The notes under the pieces: generated by a model
What the model was told of the DNA's origin: nothing
Databases searched by the model: none
The model's input: only the letters and a program-made list of their open reading frames with translations
Translations under genes and position numbers: made by a program
Source: Streptomyces sclerotialus
GTDB taxonomy: Bacteria; Actinomycetota; Actinomycetes; Streptomycetales; Streptomycetaceae
Length of the DNA stretch: 64,000 nucleotides
Direction of reading: 5' to 3'
Assembly: GCA_000719105.1 (NCBI GenBank)
Contig: JODX01000001.1
Span: 558,001-622,000, forward strand
In this document: piece after piece, positions 34,099 through 43,159 of the stretch
Numbering within the stretch: the first letter of the stretch is position 1
How the letters are laid out: each line of letters begins with the position of its first letter

Positions 34099-34821
34099 TC
34101 AGCGAGCGCGCTGCTCGATGAGTGCGGCCAGGCCGTCCAGGATGCGGTGCAGGCCGAACTCCCAGGCTTGGTCCTGCCCGTCGGACGCGGCTGCTGAGGC
34201 GAAAGCGGCGGTGAGTGCGGGGAACCGCTCGCCGTGCTCCTGCATCACCTTGCTCAGAGCGGCGGCCAGTTGGGCCTCCGGGTCGCCCGACGGACCCGCC
34301 GCACGGGCCTGCTGGGTGATGACGCGTACGTGACCGACCAGCAGGACGGCCGCGTCCATGCGCTCGGCACCGCTCAGCCCCGTACCGTCCAGGGCGGAGA
34401 CGGCGCGCTCCAGCCAGGACAGTTCGCCGGGGCCCTGGACCCGCGGCCCGACGGTGGCGTCCAGTGCCCAGGGGTGCCGGCGGAAGACGGTCAGCAACTG
34501 CCGGGCCCAGAATTCGAGTTGCTCACGCCAGCCACCGTCCCGTGCTGCCGCCGTCGCCTCCGGGCAGGGACCGATCGCGGCGTCCACCATCAGGGCCACC
34601 AGCTCGGCCTTGCCCGGCACGTACCGGTACAGCGCCATCTTGGTCACGCCGAGCTGTGCGGCGACGCGCTGCATGGAGACCTCGGCCAGCCCCTCCGCGT
34701 CCGCGAGCTCGATCCCGGCCCGTGCGATGCGGCCGAGGTCGAGTGACGGCCTGGGGCCGCGTGCGGGCTTCGGGTGCGGCCCCCATAGCAGCCGCACCAC
34801 CTCGGAGTGTTCGCCACCCAT
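34099..34821 (-). CDS. TetR-family regulator (TetR C-terminal class)
   Basis: A 240-aa repressor. The HTH (residues about 25-70) includes IARAGIELADAEGLAEVSMQ, then VAAQLGVTKMALYRYVPGKA. The C-terminal ligand domain resembles TetR_C members that sense aromatic drugs (WREQLEFWARQLLTVFRRHP). It is divergent from an FAD monooxygenase gene. Two operator-like repeats lie between them at 34868-34916, so it very likely controls that gene and itself. ATG 34821 is used. The upstream ribosome site is modest (AAAGGGCGG). Confidence 0.88.
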   Translation of the reverse strand: MGGEHSEVVRLLWGPHPKPARGPRPSLDLGRIARAGIELADAEGLAEVSMQRVAAQLGVTKMALYRYVPGKAELVALMVDAAIGPCPEATAAARDGGWREQLEFWARQLLTVFRRHPWALDATVGPRVQGPGELSWLERAVSALDGTGLSGAERMDAAVLLVGHVRVITQQARAAGPSGDPEAQLAAALSKVMQEHGERFPALTAAFASAAASDGQDQAWEFGLHRILDGLAALIEQRAR

Positions 34822-34867
34822 GTCCGCCGCCCTTTTCGCTCCGGTTCCGCGCTGCCCTTGCCCAAGC

Positions 34868-34916
34868 AACTGTGTCCACGGTACACAGTGCTTATCCGTG
34901 TCCGGTGGACACAGTT
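34868..34916. promoter_or_regulatory. Two TetR operator sites between tetR and monooxygenase
   Basis: Site 1, GTGTCCACGGTACAC (34872-34886), and site 2, GTGTCCGGTGGACAC (34898-34912), are both 15-bp near-palindromes. Site 2 is perfect, GTGTCC-GGT-GGACAC. The outer edges also pair as AACTGTGTCCAC and GTGGACACAGTT. Centres are 26 bp apart. TTATCC between them may belong to a -10 element. Confidence 0.75.
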
Positions 34917-34932
34917 CTCGGGGGAGGAACCC

Positions 34933-36159
34933 ATGAGCGGAATGAACCGAAAAGTACTCATCTCCGGCGCGAGCATCGCCGGCCCCGCGCTCGCCTACTG
35001 GCTGGGCCGCCACGGCTTCAGGCCGACCGTCGTCGAACTGGCCCCCGCCCTGCGCGAGGGCGGCCAGGCCGTCGACTTCCGTGGCGAGACGCACCTGACC
35101 GTGCTGGAGCACATGGGCCTGCTCGCCGAACTGCGCCGGATCCGAACCGGCGGCAGCCCGATGCGGTTCGTCGACGAACGCGGCCAGACCCGGCTGCATC
35201 TGCCGGCCGAGTTCGCGGGCGGCGAGATCGAAGTGCTCCGCGGAGATCTGTCCCGGGTGCTGTACGAGCACAGCCTGCCCCGCACCGAGTACGTCTTCGG
35301 TGACTCGGTCTCCGGCCTGACCGAGACTTCTTCCGGTGTGCGGGTCGACTTCCGGCACGGCGAGACGCGCGAGTTCGACCTGGTCATCGGCGCGGACGGA
35401 CTGCACTCCAACGTCCGTCGCCTCGCCTTCGGTCCGGAGCGGGACTACGTGAGCCACCTCGGCTACTACGCCGCCACCTGGCGGCTGCCCAACGACCTGC
35501 GGCTGGAGCCGGGCAAGGGCTCGGTCGGCCTCAACGTGCCGGGGCGGCTCGCCTCCGTCGGCGCCGACCGCCGGGATGCCGCGCGGGCGGGCGCGTTCTT
35601 CGTGTTCGCCGCGCCCGAGCTGGCGTACGACCGTCACGACCCCGAACAGCAGAAGCGCCTCGTCGCCGAGGCCTTCTCCGGCCTCGGCTGGGAGGTGCCC
35701 CGCCTGCTCGCCTCGCTGCGCGAGGCACCCGACCTGTACTTCGACTCGATCAGCCGGGCGGACGTGCCCGCCTGGTCCACGGGGCGGGTGGGCCTCGTCG
35801 GTGACGCCGCCTGCGGTGCCACCATCGGTGGCATGGGAACGGGGACCGCGGTGGTCGCCGCCTATGTGCTGGCCGGTGAACTGGCCCGGGCCGGGGGCGA
35901 CCACCGGGCGGCGTTCACCCGGTACGAGAGCAGGCTGCGGAAGTACGCCCAGGGCTGCCAGGCGGGCGGCGACCGCACCGGGAAGTTCCTCGCCCCCGGT
36001 ACCGCCGCCGGCCTCCGCTTCCGCAATGCCGTGCTGTCCCGCCCCCTGTTCCTGAACGGCATGCTCAAGCTGGGGGAAAGGGTCAGTAGCGTGGTCCTGC
36101 CCGACTATGCGGCCGAGGCGCCCGCTACGACCGGAACGGCCCCCGCACCTCGTACGTGA
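34933..36159 (+). CDS. FAD-dependent monooxygenase (PHBH/TetX-like)
   Basis: A 408-aa flavoprotein hydroxylase. The N-terminal dinucleotide motif is VLISGASIAGPALAYWLGRH, the DG motif is VIGADGLHSNVRRLAFGP, and the GD motif is GRVGLVGDAACGATIGGMGT. These define group A aromatic hydroxylases and TetX-like drug-modifying enzymes, which use NAD(P)H and oxygen. The GGGGAGGA site precedes ATG 34933. Control by the divergent TetR regulator suggests a detoxifying or tailoring role. Its 3' end overlaps the convergent PhoX-like gene by 35 bp. Confidence 0.88.
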   Translation: MSGMNRKVLISGASIAGPALAYWLGRHGFRPTVVELAPALREGGQAVDFRGETHLTVLEHMGLLAELRRIRTGGSPMRFVDERGQTRLHLPAEFAGGEIEVLRGDLSRVLYEHSLPRTEYVFGDSVSGLTETSSGVRVDFRHGETREFDLVIGADGLHSNVRRLAFGPERDYVSHLGYYAATWRLPNDLRLEPGKGSVGLNVPGRLASVGADRRDAARAGAFFVFAAPELAYDRHDPEQQKRLVAEAFSGLGWEVPRLLASLREAPDLYFDSISRADVPAWSTGRVGLVGDAACGATIGGMGTGTAVVAAYVLAGELARAGGDHRAAFTRYESRLRKYAQGCQAGGDRTGKFLAPGTAAGLRFRNAVLSRPLFLNGMLKLGERVSSVVLPDYAAEAPATTGTAPAPRT

Positions 36160-37285
36160 TCCCGCCCGACGAGCTCCCGCTCGTGCCGCGCTGGCTGGAG
36201 AAGTACAGCCGGGTGCCGTCCGGTGAGAAGGCCGGGCCCGTGATCTCGGACGCCGACTGGCCGTCGATGCGGAGGAACGGGGCGATCACGTCGTCCGGCG
36301 TGATGACGCAGATCTCCATGTTGCCGCCGTCCTCCGCCACGAACAGGTCGCCGGAGGCGGCTCCCGTGACGTTGTCCACGCCCGTCAGGGGAGCGGTGCC
36401 GCTCGTCACCAGCGAGTCGTCGTAGGCGAGTTCGATGGTCTGCGCGGCCGCGTTGTACTGCCAGACGCGGTTGTCGCCCTTGGTCGTGAACCAGCAGGTG
36501 TCGTCCGCGTAGTAGCAGCCCTCGCCGCCGTTGAAGCGCTTGGCGCCGGAGACCTGGTTGCGGGTGGCGGTGGCGCCGGTCGGGTCGGGGACCTTGGACC
36601 AGGTCACCGGGCCGCTCGTGGCGGTGCCCGCGACGAGGACCTCCAGCGTGCCGGAGGAGAGATCGCCCCAGGTGGTCGGGCGGAAGCGGTAGAAGCAGCC
36701 GTCCGTGACGTCCTCGGTCATGTAGATGACCTTGCGGACGGGGTCGGCCGCGGCCGCCTCGTGCTTGAAGCGGCCCATCGCCGCCCGCTGCGTCGCCGCC
36801 TTCGTGCCCCAGGGGTCGGTCTCGTAGACGTAGCCCCGGTCCACCTCCTCGCAGGACAGCCAGGTGTTCCAGGGCGTTCTGCCGCCCGCGCAGTTCTGGC
36901 GGGTGCCGGAGAGGATGCGGTACGCGCCCGTGACGGTGCCCGTCGCCGAGAACTTCACCGCGCTCGCGCCGCCCGACGGGTTGATCTCCGAGTTGGAGAC
37001 ATAGATCCAGCCCGTGCCGTCCGCGTAACAGGCGCCGCCGTCCGGGGCGTTGTGCCAGGTGTACGAGGTGCCGGGAACCGTCTGGCCGGAGCGGGCGATC
37101 ACCCTGCTGGTGAAGCCGCTGGGGAGTCTGATGCCGTTGGCGTCGGGCGAGCCGAGGGCGCCGTACGGGCCGGTGCCGGGCCGGGCGGGCGCGGCGTACG
37201 CGGCGCCGCGCCACAGGGTGCCGCCGAAGACGGCCGCCGATCCGCCGAGGACGGCGGCCGTACGCAGGAGGTGACGACGTTCCAC
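36125..37285 (-). CDS. PhoX-like (DUF839) Tat-exported protein
   Basis: A 386-aa protein starting with a twin-arginine signal: MERRHLLRTAAVLGGSAAVF, cleaved near AYAAPA. The mature part is a beta-propeller-like DUF839/PhoX domain, with WIYVSNSEINPSGGASAVKF, NTWLSCEEVDRGYVYETDP and EDGGNMEICVITPDDV. PhoX enzymes are calcium/iron alkaline phosphatases released by the Tat route. This protein is shorter than well-studied PhoX, and phosphatase activity is not certain. GTG 37285 has GGGAG five bases upstream. No clear PHO box is visible in the upstream 100 bp. Confidence 0.8.
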   Translation of the reverse strand: MERRHLLRTAAVLGGSAAVFGGTLWRGAAYAAPARPGTGPYGALGSPDANGIRLPSGFTSRVIARSGQTVPGTSYTWHNAPDGGACYADGTGWIYVSNSEINPSGGASAVKFSATGTVTGAYRILSGTRQNCAGGRTPWNTWLSCEEVDRGYVYETDPWGTKAATQRAAMGRFKHEAAAADPVRKVIYMTEDVTDGCFYRFRPTTWGDLSSGTLEVLVAGTATSGPVTWSKVPDPTGATATRNQVSGAKRFNGGEGCYYADDTCWFTTKGDNRVWQYNAAAQTIELAYDDSLVTSGTAPLTGVDNVTGAASGDLFVAEDGGNMEICVITPDDVIAPFLRIDGQSASEITGPAFSPDGTRLYFSSQRGTSGSSSGGITYEVRGPFRS

Positions 37286-37419
37286 TCTCGCTCCCAGGTG
37301 TCAGGACCGGGCCCGCCGCCGATCGGCGGCGGGGTCGCGCGGGCGAGACGTTAGGGGAGCTGGGTTGACGGATCATGGACAAGTCATGTCGAGTCTCCGG
37401 CCATCAGACCGTTCGGCGG

Positions 37420-38187
37420 TCAGGCCGTGGCGCCGCCGTCCACCACCAGGTCGGTGCCCACTGCCGACGCCGCGTCGTCCGACGCCAGGTACAGCACCGC
37501 CGCCGCCACCTCCTCGACTGTGGAGACCCGGCCGAGCGGCGCCTCGGTCCGCATGCGCTCGGCCCGCCCGGCCTCGGTCTCGCCCGGCCTGAGCGACATG
37601 GGGGCGCCGACCGGGCCCGGGCTGACCGAGTTGATCCGTACGCCGTCCGCGATGTGGTCCAGGGCGGCGCCCCGGGTGAGGGCCGACACGGCCGCCTTGG
37701 TGGCGGCGTAGGCGGTGACGCCGGGCCTGCGGCCGTGCGCGCCGAGGTTGGAGGAGATGTTCACGATGGTGCCGCCCCGCGGCTGGGAGCGCATCTGCCG
37801 TACCTCCGCCCGGAGGGCGAGGAGTACGCCCGTGACGTTGATGTCGAGCATCCGGCGCCAGGCGTCCTCGGCGACGTCCGCGACCGGCTGCCCGGCACCC
37901 TCCAGGACCCCCGCGTTGTTCACCGCCACGTCCAGCGAGCCGAAGCGGTCCACGGCCGCGGTGACGAGGGACCCGAGGCCGGCGGCGCTGGTGACGTCGG
38001 CGGTGACGGCCAGTGCCTTGCCGCCCGCCTCCTCGATCAGGGCCACCGTCTCGTCGAGCGGCTCCCGCCGCCGCCCGGCGACGACGACGTTCGCCCCCTC
38101 GGCGGCGAACGCCAGGGCGACGGCCCGTCCGATGCCGGAGCCGGCGCCGGTGACGAGGGCGGTTCTGCCGGTGAAGCGGTGCGTCAT
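37420..38187 (-). CDS. SDR-family oxidoreductase
   Basis: A 255-aa classical short-chain dehydrogenase. It has the cofactor motif TGAGSGIGRAVA, the NNAG motif, catalytic Ser in IVNISSNLG, and Tyr/Lys in YAATKAAVSALTRG. By family it oxidises or reduces alcohols and ketones with NAD(P). ATG 38187 is chosen since GGGGAG is nine bases upstream. The ATG two codons earlier is too close to that site. The divergent-direction operator TTGACCGATCGGTTCA lies just upstream and is repeated at the neighbouring TetR gene, which is transcribed toward this gene. Confidence 0.88.
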   Translation of the reverse strand: MTHRFTGRTALVTGAGSGIGRAVALAFAAEGANVVVAGRRREPLDETVALIEEAGGKALAVTADVTSAAGLGSLVTAAVDRFGSLDVAVNNAGVLEGAGQPVADVAEDAWRRMLDINVTGVLLALRAEVRQMRSQPRGGTIVNISSNLGAHGRRPGVTAYAATKAAVSALTRGAALDHIADGVRINSVSPGPVGAPMSLRPGETEAGRAERMRTEAPLGRVSTVEEVAAAVLYLASDDAASAVGTDLVVDGGATA

Positions 38188-38218
38188 GGTCATGATCTCC
38201 CCTTCTCTGACCACTTTC

Positions 38219-38234
38219 TTGACCGATCGGTTCA
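38219..38234. promoter_or_regulatory. Operator upstream of the SDR gene
   Basis: TTGACCGATCGGTTCA, with the symmetric core ACCGATCGGT. It matches the site at 38883-38898 at 15 of 16 positions when reversed. The likely ligand is the TetR protein encoded next to it. Confidence 0.75.
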
Positions 38235-38276
38235 TTATGCGGGCAGGAAAAAGGCGCTGCCCGCCGCGTGCGCGGT

Positions 38277-38861
38277 TCAGTCGAGCAGCGCCAGTGCCTG
38301 TTCCGCCGCGACCCGTACGCGCGCGGGGTCCGTCGACGCCTTGCCGACCACCCGCAGGCCCTGCATCAGTACCAGCAGCATCCGGGCGAGGGCGAGCGGA
38401 TCGCGGTCCGCGGCCAGCTCCCCCTGTGTCCGGGCGCGGACCAGGGCCGAGTGCAGCAGGGTCTCGAGATGGTTCCAGCTCTGCTCGACGCGACGGGCCG
38501 CCGCCGGGTCGTGCGGCGCCAGTTCGGCAGCGGTGTTGGCGACGAAGCAGCCGGTCAGGCGGCTCTCGTCGCTCGCCGCCTCGTCCGCGAACCGCCGTAC
38601 GAGCGCGCGTACGGCGGGCAGGGCGGGCCCCGGCTGCGACAGCTCCCGCAGCAGGTCCGGGTCGTGCGTCTGCCCATAGCGGTCCAGCGCCTTCAGGTAC
38701 AGCTCGTGCTTGCTGCCGAAGGTCGCGTACAGGCTGGCTCGTCCGATACCGAGGTGCTCGACGAGGTCGGACATCGACGTCGCCTCGTAGCCGCGCCGCC
38801 AGAACAGCTCCAGGGCTGCCTGCAGCGCGGCGTCCGGATCGAACTCCTTGGTCCTGGCCAC
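38277..38861 (-). CDS. TetR-family regulator
   Basis: A 194-aa repressor of the AcrR/YxaF-like type. The HTH reads FDPDAALQAALELFWRRGYE, then LGIGRASLYATFGSKHELYL. The C-terminal domain has TGCFVANTAAELAPHDPAAA, typical of TetR regulators that contain a conserved GCF/L segment. It lies upstream of the SDR gene in the same direction, with 89 bp between. Near-identical 16-bp operators lie at both promoters, so it most likely represses itself and the SDR. The start is GTG 38861, with AGGG about nine bases upstream. Confidence 0.88.
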   Translation of the reverse strand: MARTKEFDPDAALQAALELFWRRGYEATSMSDLVEHLGIGRASLYATFGSKHELYLKALDRYGQTHDPDLLRELSQPGPALPAVRALVRRFADEAASDESRLTGCFVANTAAELAPHDPAAARRVEQSWNHLETLLHSALVRARTQGELAADRDPLALARMLLVLMQGLRVVGKASTDPARVRVAAEQALALLD

Positions 38862-38882
38862 GGACAGGACCCTAGGGCTTTC

Positions 38883-38898
38883 TGAAACGATCGGTCAA
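38883..38898. promoter_or_regulatory. Operator upstream of the TetR gene
   Basis: TGAAACGATCGGTCAA, the near-identical inverse of the SDR operator at 38219-38234. It lies 21 bp before the regulator's start, consistent with autorepression. Confidence 0.72.
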
Positions 38899-38929
38899 GA
38901 AGGTGTGTGTCCGGGAGCCGTCCCAGGGC

Positions 38930-39286
38930 CTAGGCGGCGCGCACCTCGTACGCCGTCACCCGCACCGACTCGTCGTCCAGGCACTGCCCCGACTCCAGGT
39001 CGAACCGCTGCTTCAGCAGGGGCGAGGCGACGAACGGGCGGCCCTGGTGGGTGCCGGTCAGGCCGCGGGAGAGGACCGCCGCACCGGTGAACGGGTCGCG
39101 GTTGTCGATCGCGTACAGCCGGCCGTTCCGGTCGCGGAACAGGGCCACCTGGCGGCCGTCCGGGAGCAGGGCCGCCACCCCGCGGCCCGGGAACAGCGTG
39201 CTCAGGTCGCAGACCGCGAACCAGTCGCCGGCCTCCGTCAGCTGGAGCTGGACCTTCAGGTCGGTCGTCTCGAGTGCCAGGGTCAT
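38930..39286 (-). CDS. nirD: Nitrite reductase small subunit
   Basis: A 118-aa Rieske-like subunit that pairs with NirB. It reads VQLQLTEAGDWFAVCDLSTL, then GVAALLPDGRQVALFRDRNG and YAIDNRDPFTGAAVLSRG. The Cys/His ligands of a true Rieske centre are absent, as is usual for NirD. Its ATG overlaps the stop of nirB (ATGA), so the subunits are co-translated. Length and position are standard. Confidence 0.93.
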   Translation of the reverse strand: MTLALETTDLKVQLQLTEAGDWFAVCDLSTLFPGRGVAALLPDGRQVALFRDRNGRLYAIDNRDPFTGAAVLSRGLTGTHQGRPFVASPLLKQRFDLESGQCLDDESVRVTAYEVRAA

Positions 39287-41904
39287 CGCTGGGTGCTTCC
39301 TTCCAGGACGTCTTCCAGGGTGTCGGCGGGCCGCAGGCCGATGGAGAGCAGCGGCAGGTCGGGCTTCATCTGGTCGCGCTCGGGGACGAAGGCGACCACC
39401 GGGTCGGGGGTGTCGGGCGCGTTCACGAAGGACACGAACCGGGCGAGCTTCTCCGGGTCGTTGATGGTCTGCGCCCACTCGTCGCGGTAGTGGGAGACAT
39501 GGGCGGCCATCAGGGACTCCAGCTCGTCGCAGATGCCGAGCGAGTTGTGCACGACGACGTCCCGTACGTGGTCCAGCCCGCCGGGGATCCGCTCCAGCCA
39601 GGTGGAGGTGCGCTCCAGCCGGTCGGCGGTGCGGATGTAGAACATCAGGAACCGGTCGATCAGGCGGATCAGTTCGGCGTCGGACAGGTCCTGGGCCAGG
39701 AGGTCGGCGTGGCGCGGGGTGGCGCCGCCGTTGCCGCCGACGTACAGGTTCCAGCCGTTGGAGGTGGCGATCACGCCGAAGTCCTTCGACTGGGCCTCGG
39801 CGCACTCGCGGGCGCAGCCGGAGACCGCCGACTTGAGCTTGTGCGGCGACCTGAGGCCCCGGTAGCGCAGCTCCAGGTCGATCGCCATGCGGACCGAGTC
39901 CTGGACGCCGTAGCGGCACCAGGTCTGCCCGACGCAGGACTTCACCGTGCGCAGCGACTTGCCGTACGCGTGGCCCGACTCGAAGCCCGCGTCGACCAGC
40001 CGGGCCCAGATGGAGGGAAGCTGCTCGACCCGGGCGCCGAACATGTCGATGCGCTGACCGCCGGTGATCTTCGTGTAGAGGCCGAAGTCCCGGGCGATCT
40101 CGCCGATCACGATCAGCTTCTCGGGGGCGATCTCGCCGCCGGGGATGCGGGGGACGACCGAGTACGAGCCGTTCTTCTGGAGGTTGGCGAGGAAGTGGTC
40201 GTTGGTGTCCTGGAGCGCCGCCTGCTCGCCCTCCAGGACATAACCGTCCGCGCCGATCGTGGGCGCGAGCGAGGCGATGATCGAGCCGACCGTGGGCTTG
40301 CAGACCTCGCAGCCGTCGCCGCCGCGCGCCGCCTCCCGGCCGTGCCGGTCCAGCAGCTCCTGGTACGAGGTGATGCGCAGGGCGAGGACGATCTCGTACA
40401 GCTCCTCGCGGGTCTGCGAGAAGCAGCCGCACAGGCCCTTGTCGACCTCGACGCCGCTCGCCTCCAGCTCGGCCGTGACCAGCTGGCCGAGGACCTTGAT
40501 GCAGCTTCCGCAGCCCGTGCCGGCCTTGGTGCACTTCTTCACCTCGGGCACGGTGGTGCACTCGTGGTCGGTGACCGCGCCGCGGATGGTGCCCTTGGTG
40601 ACGTTGTGGCAGGAGCAGATCACCGCGTCGTCCGGCAGCGCGGACGGGCCGAGCTGCACCGGGGCGCCCGCACCGGCGGGCAGGACCAGCGCCTCGGGCG
40701 CCACCGGCGGGACCGACCCGGTGAACGCGCGCAGCGTGCCGTACGCGTCCGCGTCGCCGACCAGGATGCCGCCCAGCAGAGTGCCGTCGCGGCCGATGAC
40801 CAGCTTCTTGTACAGGCCCGAGCGGGAGTCGGAGTAGACGACGTCCAGGCAGTCCTCGGCGGTGCCGTGCGCGTCGCCGAAGGAGGCCACGTCCACGCCG
40901 AGCAACTTCAGCTTGGTCGAGAGGTCCGCCCCGGTGAAGGCCGCCTCGTCCGCGGCGATCGTCGCCGCCGCCGTCTCCGCCTGCTCGTAGCCCGGCGCGA
41001 CCAGGCCGTACACCCGCCCGTCCGCCGCGAGCGCGCACTCGCCGATCGCGAACACGTGCGGGTCGGTGACGGTGCGGCACTGCTCGTCGACGCTGATGCC
41101 GCCGCGCTCGCCGACCGTCAGACCGCAGTCGCGGGCGAGCTGGTCGCGGGGCCGGACGCCGGCGCTGAACACCACCATGTCGGTGCCCAGTTCCGAGCCG
41201 TCGGACAGCTTCATGCCGGTGACCGCGCCGTCCTCGCCGACGACGATCTCCTGGGTGCCCACGCCGGTGTGGACGCTCAGGCCCATGTCCTCGATGGTGC
41301 GCAGCAGCGCCGCGCCACCGCCCTCGTCGACCTGCACCGGCATCAGACGCGGCGCGAACTCCACGATGTGGGCGTCCAGTCCGAGGCCCTTGAGCGCCCC
41401 CGCCGCCTCCAGGCCGAGCAGTCCGCCGCCGACCACCGCGCCGGTCGTCGCCCTGGCCTGCGCGTACTCCTCGATCGCGAGGAGGTCCTCGATGGTGCGG
41501 TAGACGAAGCAGCCGGTGGCGTCCTTGTTCGGCACCGGCGGCACGAACGGGTAGGAGCCGGTGGCCAGCACCAGGATGTCGTAGTCGACGACGAGCCCGG
41601 AGCGGGCGGTCACCTTCTTCGCCTCGCGGTCGATGCTCTCCGCCGGGTCACCGATGCGCAGCTCGATGCCGTGCTCCTCGATGAACGCCATGTCCGTCAT
41701 GGACAGGTCCTCGGGGGTCTTCCCCGAGAAGTACGAGGTGAGCTGGACCCGGTCGTACGCCGGCCGCGGCTCCTCGCACAGCACCACCACGCGGTGCGTC
41801 GCGGTCAGGCCGCGCTCGGCGAGCGCCTCGAGGAAGCGCTGGCCGACCATGCCGTGGCCGACGAGCACGATCGTGGGGGTGGTCTCGGTGGTGGCCGTGG
41901 ACAT
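39283..41904 (-). CDS. nirB: Assimilatory nitrite reductase large subunit
   Basis: An 873-aa cytoplasmic enzyme that reduces nitrite to ammonium with NAD(P)H. The FAD/NADH domain starts IVLVGHGMVGQRFLEALAER. A BFD-like [2Fe-2S] region follows, with CSCHNVTKGTIRGAV and CTKAGTGCGSC. The C-terminal half binds siroheme and a 4Fe-4S cluster through CVGQTWC and CARECAEAQSKDFG (the CX5C and CX3C pairs). The ATG follows GGAGG and overlaps the upstream oxidoreductase stop by one base (TGATG). It is part of a three-gene operon, and siroheme could come from the chelatase at 61685. Confidence 0.95.
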   Translation of the reverse strand: MSTATTETTPTIVLVGHGMVGQRFLEALAERGLTATHRVVVLCEEPRPAYDRVQLTSYFSGKTPEDLSMTDMAFIEEHGIELRIGDPAESIDREAKKVTARSGLVVDYDILVLATGSYPFVPPVPNKDATGCFVYRTIEDLLAIEEYAQARATTGAVVGGGLLGLEAAGALKGLGLDAHIVEFAPRLMPVQVDEGGGAALLRTIEDMGLSVHTGVGTQEIVVGEDGAVTGMKLSDGSELGTDMVVFSAGVRPRDQLARDCGLTVGERGGISVDEQCRTVTDPHVFAIGECALAADGRVYGLVAPGYEQAETAAATIAADEAAFTGADLSTKLKLLGVDVASFGDAHGTAEDCLDVVYSDSRSGLYKKLVIGRDGTLLGGILVGDADAYGTLRAFTGSVPPVAPEALVLPAGAGAPVQLGPSALPDDAVICSCHNVTKGTIRGAVTDHECTTVPEVKKCTKAGTGCGSCIKVLGQLVTAELEASGVEVDKGLCGCFSQTREELYEIVLALRITSYQELLDRHGREAARGGDGCEVCKPTVGSIIASLAPTIGADGYVLEGEQAALQDTNDHFLANLQKNGSYSVVPRIPGGEIAPEKLIVIGEIARDFGLYTKITGGQRIDMFGARVEQLPSIWARLVDAGFESGHAYGKSLRTVKSCVGQTWCRYGVQDSVRMAIDLELRYRGLRSPHKLKSAVSGCARECAEAQSKDFGVIATSNGWNLYVGGNGGATPRHADLLAQDLSDAELIRLIDRFLMFYIRTADRLERTSTWLERIPGGLDHVRDVVVHNSLGICDELESLMAAHVSHYRDEWAQTINDPEKLARFVSFVNAPDTPDPVVAFVPERDQMKPDLPLLSIGLRPADTLEDVLEGSTQR

Positions 41905-43136
41905 CAGGAGCCTCCGTCGTGGGTGAGCAGGTGGAGCAGGGGCCGTCCGTCGGACGGGAGCGGCTCTGCTCCCTCCCAGGCGCGCGCCAGCGCGCCGACG
42001 GTGCCGAGTTCGCCGACGAGCACCCCGCCGACCAGGCGGTCGTCGCGGACGACGACCTTGCGGTAGGTGCCCCGGGTGGCGTCGGCGAGCTGGACGACGT
42101 CGTCGCCCGGCAGCGCCTCGGTCTCGCCGAACGCGGCGAGGTCGAAGGGGCTCTCGTGACCCGTGAGCCCGTGTCCCGCGAGGGTGAGCCGGGTCAGGGA
42201 CCGGGTGCCGGTGTAGCGGGCGTCCGCGTCACCGGCGAGCAGTCCGGCCAGGGTGTCGGCCTGTTCGTACGCCGGTGCGGCCAGCCCGTACACCGTGCCG
42301 TCGTGCTGCGCGCAGTCGCCGATCGCGTGGATGCGCGGGTCGGACGTACGCAGCTCGTCGTCGACGACGACGCCCTTGCGGACCTCCAGGCCGGCGTCCC
42401 GGGCGAGGCCCACACGCGGGTGGACCCCGCAGGCCAGCACCACGAGGTCGGCGTCCAGCGCGTACCCGTCGGCCATCTCCACCGAGCGGACCGCGCCGCC
42501 GACGCACCGTACGTCCCGCACCCGGCACTCGGTGTGCACCTCCACACCCAGGTCGCCCAGATGCCGGCGGACCAGCCGCGAGGCGGCCGGGTCGAGCTGC
42601 CGCTCCATCAGCCGCTCGGACTGCTGGGCGAGCACGACCTGCGCGCCCCGCACGGCCAGCGCGCGGGCCGCGGACACCCCGAGGAGCCCGCCGCCGATGA
42701 CGACCGCCCGCGCCCCCGGCCGTACCGCCTTCGACAGGCCCAGGCAGTCGTCCAGGGTGCGGAAGGCGTGGACGCCCTCCGGCAGCACGTGGTCGGGGGT
42801 GAAGAGGCCGCGCAGCGGCGGGAGCACGGGGTTGGAGCCGGTGGCCAGGACCAGCGTGTCGTATCCGATCACCGAGCCGTCCGCGCAGTGGACCTCCCGC
42901 GCGGCCCGGTCGATGCCGGTGGCGCGGGCGCGGACCAGCTCCGCGGGCGCGGGCAGCGCGATCACCTCGGGGCTGTAGCGGCCGGCCAGCACCTCGGCGA
43001 GCAGGACCCGGTTGTACGGGCGGTGCTCCTCCTCGCCGACGAGCAGCGCGGGCGTGCCGAGCTCACCGAGCCGCCGGGCGAGCCGTGCGCCCGCGAGCCC
43101 GGCGCCGAGCACCACCACACGCGTTTTCGAGGTCAT
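41904..43136 (-). CDS. NAD(P)/FAD-dependent oxidoreductase of the nitrite operon
   Basis: A 410-aa protein of the pyridine-nucleotide-disulfide oxidoreductase fold. It has two dinucleotide motifs, VVVLGAGLAGARLARRLGEL and ARAVVIGGGLLGVSAARALA, and closes with IHAIGDCAQHDG. It resembles the N-terminal half of NirB and NasB-type electron donors, and probably passes electrons to NirB, NasA or both. It is the first gene of the nir operon. A sequence with the spacing of a GlnR box lies 24 bp before its ATG. There is no good ribosome site, so leaderless translation is possible. Confidence 0.85.
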   Translation of the reverse strand: MTSKTRVVVLGAGLAGARLARRLGELGTPALLVGEEEHRPYNRVLLAEVLAGRYSPEVIALPAPAELVRARATGIDRAAREVHCADGSVIGYDTLVLATGSNPVLPPLRGLFTPDHVLPEGVHAFRTLDDCLGLSKAVRPGARAVVIGGGLLGVSAARALAVRGAQVVLAQQSERLMERQLDPAASRLVRRHLGDLGVEVHTECRVRDVRCVGGAVRSVEMADGYALDADLVVLACGVHPRVGLARDAGLEVRKGVVVDDELRTSDPRIHAIGDCAQHDGTVYGLAAPAYEQADTLAGLLAGDADARYTGTRSLTRLTLAGHGLTGHESPFDLAAFGETEALPGDDVVQLADATRGTYRKVVVRDDRLVGGVLVGELGTVGALARAWEGAEPLPSDGRPLLHLLTHDGGS

Positions 43137-43159
43137 GCGGTCGAGCGTGCGGTGCCGGT

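Noticed and set aside
42229..42547. Short frames antisense or out of frame within the nir oxidoreductase gene
   Set aside because: They lie wholly inside a conserved gene, lack domains and show inverted codon bias.
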